Source: Verrucomicrobiales bacterium (GTDB lineage Bacteria; Verrucomicrobiota; Verrucomicrobiia; Verrucomicrobiales; DEV007). From it: a DNA stretch of 16,612 nucleotides. The notes under the pieces are model-generated. The model saw only the letters and a program-made list of their open reading frames with translations. It did not search any database and was not told the DNA's origin. Below are positions 13,742 through 16,612 of the stretch, in pieces. The stretch is taken from NCBI GenBank assembly GCA_023253615.1, contig JALRFZ010000126.1, positions 1 to 16,612 of the forward strand, given 5' to 3'. Numbering within the stretch: the stretch's first letter is position 1; each line of letters begins with the position of its first letter. Both the position numbers and the translations under genes were made by a program.

Positions 13742-14515
13742 ATGGATCCGGCGCCCGACTTTCCCAAGTCCGTCTTTCGATCAAACGGGCTCGTTTTCAA
13801 TCTGGTCTGCGGGGCTTACTTTCTTTTCCTCTCGCCTCACGTCGTTGCCGCGGTGCAGGCGGGCGTGGAGGGCGAAGGCAAGGCCGTCTGGCTCGGGGTG
13901 CTGCTCCTCCTCTTGATGGTGCTCGAGGTCCGTTCACTGCCGGCCAAACTGAAGATCGTCCATTACGCCCTGCGCGGCCAACGCACCGCCGATGCCACCT
14001 CGGCGGGAGTGTTTTTCCTCTGGATGTTCCATGCGGTGATCTCGATTCTCGTTTTCCTCCAGGCCATGGCCGCCTTCGGTGCGGAGACGGTCGCCAAGGA
14101 CGGCAGCGGAGATTTGCCGGTCTGGATGGGGGCGCTTGTCTTTCTCGTCGTGATCAAGGAGCTCTACCTCCTCGGACCGATCTGGCTCACGAATGGCGCG
14201 AAACTGCCCGCGAAGCTCCACGCACGGCCGCGGCCGGAGGAAGGGTTTCACGATCTCGTGCTCGTCAGCTACGCGTGTCTCGCCTACTCGCTAATCTCAG
14301 GCCTGATGGAGCAGCAGCCGCTGCCACGCGGAGAGCCGCTCGCGCTGGTCGTCAATGTCTTCGCCGCGAGTGTGGTCTTTCTCATTTTTTATCTGCCCAT
14401 GCGCATCCCTTATCAGATCGAGGAGTGGGCGGCGGTCCGTTCGCGCGGAGATTTCTGGCGATGGGTGCTCTCGATCCTCGCGGCTCTCGTTCCGGCTTTG
14501 TGGGCGCTGCGTTGA
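13742..14515 (+). CDS. Polytopic membrane protein of unknown function
   Basis: The 257-residue product begins MDPAPDFPKSVFRSNGLVFN and contains about six hydrophobic segments, for example LVFNLVCGAYFLFLSPHVVA (17-36), VWLGVLLLLLMVLEV (49-63), AGVFFLWMFHAVISILVFLQ (90-109), MGALVFLVVIKELYLLGPIW (127-146), ALVVNVFAASVVFLIFYLPM (199-218) and WVLSILAALVPALWAL at the C-terminus. I do not recognise a family and see no catalytic motif. The start at 13742 lies 35 bp after the tRNA; upstream in-frame codons overlap the tRNA and are rejected. The stop is 5 bp from the stop of the convergent acyltransferase gene. It may be unrelated to the carotenoid genes, being on the opposite strand. Confidence 0.75.
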   Translation: MDPAPDFPKSVFRSNGLVFNLVCGAYFLFLSPHVVAAVQAGVEGEGKAVWLGVLLLLLMVLEVRSLPAKLKIVHYALRGQRTADATSAGVFFLWMFHAVISILVFLQAMAAFGAETVAKDGSGDLPVWMGALVFLVVIKELYLLGPIWLTNGAKLPAKLHARPRPEEGFHDLVLVSYACLAYSLISGLMEQQPLPRGEPLALVVNVFAASVVFLIFYLPMRIPYQIEEWAAVRSRGDFWRWVLSILAALVPALWALR

Positions 14516-14520
14516 GAGAG

Positions 14521-15009
14521 TCACCTCTTCTTCGCGAGATCCTCGAGCAATCCCCGCAGCCTCGCCCGCGTGAAGCGCTGCAGGAGGAGACAAGGAAGGT
14601 TCGAAGCGAAAGCGTAGACGATCATCACGATCGCGGCGACGGGCCACGGATTCCAGATGAGTGTCAGGAGAATGCCGGGGATCTGCGCGTAGTGGGCCGC
14701 TTCGCCGCGACAGGTCTCGGCGATGAAAGCGCGGAGGTAGGCGGGATCCTTGTCGCCGAGCTTGCCCTTGGCGAAGCCATCGAACCAGGGCGCGGCATCG
14801 GGGAGGAGATGTTTCCACCGGCGGATCTGGAAAAGCGTCTGATAGATCCGGCCTCCCGCCTCCCATGACCGCCCGCGATAGAGCCAGGCATCCGGATGGA
14901 AGCGATCGCGGTCGAGCTTTGTGAACCACCACGAGATCCCGAGATGGATCGCGGGAATGCCGAGGGCGTTCAGGATCACGATCCAGAGGTTGGAAAGCTC
15001 AAGCCACAT
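14521..15009 (-). CDS. crtO: CrtO-type glycosyl-carotenoid acyltransferase
   Basis: The 162-residue length is essentially that of Staphylococcus aureus CrtO (about 165), the glycosyl-4,4'-diaponeurosporenoate acyltransferase that finishes staphyloxanthin. From memory of that protein I can align IYQTLFQIRRWKHLLPDAAP (about 55-74) with its F-Y-V-R-K-W-K-H-x-x-x-D segment, and the C-terminal IVYAFASNLPCLLLQRFTRA with its [20 protein letters not shown]. Two or three hydrophobic helices place it in the membrane: one at the N-terminus (LWIVILNALGIPAIHLGISW) and one or two at 105-145. It should add a fatty acyl chain to the sugar of a glycosylated carotenoid. Its start overlaps the end of crtQ by 11 bp, indicating coupled translation. 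Confidence 0.85.
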   Translation of the reverse strand: MWLELSNLWIVILNALGIPAIHLGISWWFTKLDRDRFHPDAWLYRGRSWEAGGRIYQTLFQIRRWKHLLPDAAPWFDGFAKGKLGDKDPAYLRAFIAETCRGEAAHYAQIPGILLTLIWNPWPVAAIVMIVYAFASNLPCLLLQRFTRARLRGLLEDLAKKR

Positions 15010-16108
15010 CGCGTCCTTTCCACGTCACTTTTCCACCGGCTTTCTTCCGTCGCAGGGCCCGGAAAAAGACGATCTGATAGAAGGCGAGCGACATGGGGAA
15101 AAAGAGGGCGTTGAAGAAGCCGAAATTCCCCGCGCTGCGGAAGACGTGGAGGCACTGGATGACACCGAGCAGGTAGAGCTTTCCGATGAAGAGCCGCTGC
15201 CAGAAATCCGCGAGCGGCAGGAAGGTCAGGACGATCGTGATCATGATCAGCCCGGAAAGCCAAGCCGAGATCCCGATCATCGCCGCGCGTGGCGTATTGC
15301 CCGCGCCGGAGACGAAACCCTTGCTCCAGCCCGAGACGAGATCGCCGTAGCCCCCGGGAAACATCCGCATCGCGAGGGTGCCCTTTCCGAGGTAACAACG
15401 GCAGGCGATGCCGGCCTCGCGGAAATCGCGGGAGAGGTGGAAGTTTTCGAGGACCTTCGCTTTCACCCGGCGATGTCCGTCCACGGCGGCATAACTCTTC
15501 TTCGAGAGGAGCATGGCTTGTCCAAAAAGTCCGATCTCGCGCGCCCCGGGACCTTTCATGGTGAAGGCGTTCATCCCGAGGATCATGATCGAATTGAAAA
15601 AGGCGGAGAGTTCCTCGTAGGCCTTTTCGATGCGATGCCAGGGGCAGACCGAATGCACCGCTTCCGGCTCCGTCGCGGCGAGTTCGGCGAGGCGACGCAG
15701 CCCGCCCGGCTGCGCGACGAGATCGGCGTCGAGGAAGAGGAGCCAATCTCCCGAGGCGGCGTCGGCGCCCTGCTGGCAGGCCCAGGGTTTGCCATACCAG
15801 CCTTCGGGAAGATCGGATCCGGAGATGACGGTCGCCCCGTGCCCTCGCGCGACTTCGGCGGTGCGGTCGGAGGAATGATCATCGACGACGAGGATCTCGT
15901 GCGGCGTGAAAGAGGGATCGCGCAGCGAAGGGAGGAGTCGCGAGAGATTGTCCTCCTCGTTCCGCGCCGGGATGACGATGGAGAGCTTCACCTCCGGCAC
16001 CGTCGCCCGCGCGATCCCAGGCACGGCGCGGAGCCTCAGGAAAACGCTCCAGCCCGCGATCCAGAAGGCAAGGGGCAGACCGAGGAAGATCCAGAGGATG
16101 AGGTCCAT
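14999..16108 (-). CDS. crtQ: CrtQ-type carotenoid glycosyltransferase (GT2)
   Basis: The 369-residue product is a membrane-bound GT2 enzyme. A transmembrane helix lies at 1-22 (MDLILWIFLGLPLAFWIAGW). The GT-A domain follows: LSIVIPARNEEDNLSRLLPS (42-61), ILVVDDHSSDRTAEVA (72-87), GWYGKPWACQQGAD (103-116) and the DxD-like LFLDADL (Asp127-Ala-Asp129). GMNAF, FGQAML and WSKGFVSGAG in the middle and the terminal GKVTWKGRDVA correspond to segments of S. aureus CrtQ, which ends with a similar VEWKGR. It should glycosylate a carotenoid carboxylate. I place the start at 16108. The frame is open to two ATGs at 16141 and 16144, but that extension (MMRARVPELLSN) is encoded by the palindromic repeat arm upstream. 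No Shine-Dalgarno is visible for any of these starts. Confidence 0.9.
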   Translation of the reverse strand: MDLILWIFLGLPLAFWIAGWSVFLRLRAVPGIARATVPEVKLSIVIPARNEEDNLSRLLPSLRDPSFTPHEILVVDDHSSDRTAEVARGHGATVISGSDLPEGWYGKPWACQQGADAASGDWLLFLDADLVAQPGGLRRLAELAATEPEAVHSVCPWHRIEKAYEELSAFFNSIMILGMNAFTMKGPGAREIGLFGQAMLLSKKSYAAVDGHRRVKAKVLENFHLSRDFREAGIACRCYLGKGTLAMRMFPGGYGDLVSGWSKGFVSGAGNTPRAAMIGISAWLSGLIMITIVLTFLPLADFWQRLFIGKLYLLGVIQCLHVFRSAGNFGFFNALFFPMSLAFYQIVFFRALRRKKAGGKVTWKGRDVA

Positions 16109-16116
16109 GTTCGAGA

Positions 16117-16187
16117 GGAGCTCGGGCACTCTTGCCCGCATCATTGGCTTTTCGAAATCCGTCTGCGGGCAGGAGTGCCCGCGCTCC
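16117..16187. repeat. REPIN-like pair of inverted REP palindromes
   Basis: Two 24-nt arms in opposite orientation, 16117-16140 and 16164-16187, match at 22 of 24 positions after reverse complementing one, and are separated by 23 nt. Each arm contains its own perfect hairpin: CGGGCA-CTCT-TGCCCG (16123-16138) and GCGGGCA-GGAG-TGCCCGC (16165-16182). The shared core can be written TGCGGGCARGAGTGCCCG. This double-palindrome layout is that of REPINs, non-autonomous elements mobilised by RAYT transposases. It fills most of the 88-bp spacer between the desaturase stop (16197) and the crtQ start (16108). One copy only is seen here; genome-wide copy number is unknown. Confidence 0.7.
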
Positions 16188-16196
16188 CTTCTTTCG

Positions 16197-16612
16197 TCAG
16201 CCCCGACGCCCTTCCCGTTTCAGGATGCGGTCGCAGACCTTCTGGCCGCTGAGCACGGCCATGGGCATGCCGCCTCCGGGGTTCACGCTGCCGCCGGTGA
16301 AAAAGAGATTCGAGTATTTCGACGACTGCTTCGGCGCCTTGAAGGCCTGGTTCAGCTTCCAATCGCTGACGACACCGTAGATCGAACCGCGGTTCGAGTA
16401 ATACATGCGCTCGATGTCGACGGGAGTGAGAAGGTCCTCGACGACGACCTGCTTTGACTTCGGCGGGTCGGCCACGATGACCTGCGGTTGAATCTGACGC
16501 TGCATCTCGACGACGGCCGCCGCCGCCTGAGTCATGAATTCGGCCGCCTGCGCCTGGATGGTCGCGACGGCCTGCTGCACTTCGGCGGCCAGCGCGGCGC
16601 GGTCGGTCGCCA
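16197..16612 (-). CDS. CrtI/CrtN/CrtP-type carotenoid desaturase or oxidase, C-terminal part
   Basis: The frame is open through the right edge, so only the last 138 codons are present. The end is diagnostic of the FAD-dependent carotenoid desaturase family: [20 protein letters not shown], then [20 protein letters not shown], and [20 protein letters not shown], the C-terminal nucleotide-binding segment (GGxxxPGGGxP). This part alone cannot separate the desaturase (CrtN) from the oxidase (CrtP). Before it lies an unusual Ala/Gln-rich stretch ([20 protein letters not shown], then [19 protein letters not shown]). It is upstream of crtQ and crtO on the same strand, so it probably supplies their carotenoid substrate. 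An internal GTG at 16580 could be mistaken for a start; the frame continues beyond it. Confidence 0.88.
   Translation of the reverse strand, partial: ATDRAALAAEVQQAVATIQAQAAEFMTQAAAAVVEMQRQIQPQVIVADPPKSKQVVVEDLLTPVDIERMYYSNRGSIYGVVSDWKLNQAFKAPKQSSKYSNLFFTGGSVNPGGGMPMAVLSGQKVCDRILKREGRRG

Noticed and set aside
16109..16144. N-terminal extension of CrtQ from ATG 16144 or 16141
   Set aside because: The extra residues are encoded by one arm of the palindromic repeat and would precede a natural N-terminal membrane helix; no better ribosome binding site supports them.
14921..16252. 443-codon plus-strand open frame opposite crtQ
   Set aside because: The product is a highly charged Glu/Arg/Gly sequence typical of antisense frames in GC-rich DNA; the minus strand encodes a clear CrtQ.

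Overview
This is a GC-rich, tightly packed chromosomal segment, most likely from a member of the Verrucomicrobiota (a planctomycete-like relative of the same superphylum is the alternative). The main reasons are secreted proteins with an SHD1-like N-terminal module or a DUF1080 (3-keto-disaccharide hydrolase) fold, a REP-associated tyrosine transposase of the kind common in that group, weak or absent Shine-Dalgarno sequences at most starts, and staphyloxanthin-type carotenoid genes in a Gram-negative context (PBP4 and Tat-type exported proteins). The assignment is inference from gene content; no phylogenetic marker is present.

Layout. Positions 1-3195 (minus strand) carry a PBP4-type D-Ala-D-Ala carboxypeptidase, a small secreted protein of unknown function and an AEC-family permease cut by the left edge, in that transcriptional order. 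Positions 3315-4229 (minus) hold a secreted SHD1-like plus LamG-like protein. A REP-associated tyrosine transposase (4378-5439, plus) follows, overlapping by 4 bp the convergent end of an N-acetylmuramoyl-L-alanine amidase (5436-6251, minus). Divergent from the amidase is a plus-strand set: a Tat-signal TldD-like metalloprotease, its TldE/PmbA partner and a membrane-anchored ComEA-like helix-hairpin-helix protein (6385-9725). A secreted SMP-30/gluconolactonase-like protein (9738-10712, minus) converges on it.

Positions 10842-13560 (plus) hold four close genes: a DUF4440-like secreted protein, a SAM methyltransferase, a DUF1080 protein and a secreted dienelactone-hydrolase family protein. A complete tRNA-Ala(CGC) gene lies at 13634-13706, then an unrecognised polytopic membrane protein. 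The right end (14521-16612, minus) is part of a carotenoid operon: the C-terminus of a CrtI/CrtN/CrtP-type desaturase, a CrtQ-type glycosyltransferase and a CrtO-type acyltransferase overlapping it by 11 bp. Together these predict a glycosylated, acylated (staphyloxanthin-like) carotenoid.

The strongest non-genic signal is a REPIN-like pair of inverted 24-nt repeats (16117-16187) in the spacer between the desaturase and crtQ. It may be cognate to the transposase 11 kb away. Two further short hairpins sit directly at start sites in the dacB operon. No CRISPR, integron, phage or complete insertion sequence is visible. I see no clear new multi-gene system; the most unusual items are the REPIN inside the carotenoid operon, the export mismatch within the TldD/TldE pair, and the Ala/Gln-rich stretch in the desaturase.
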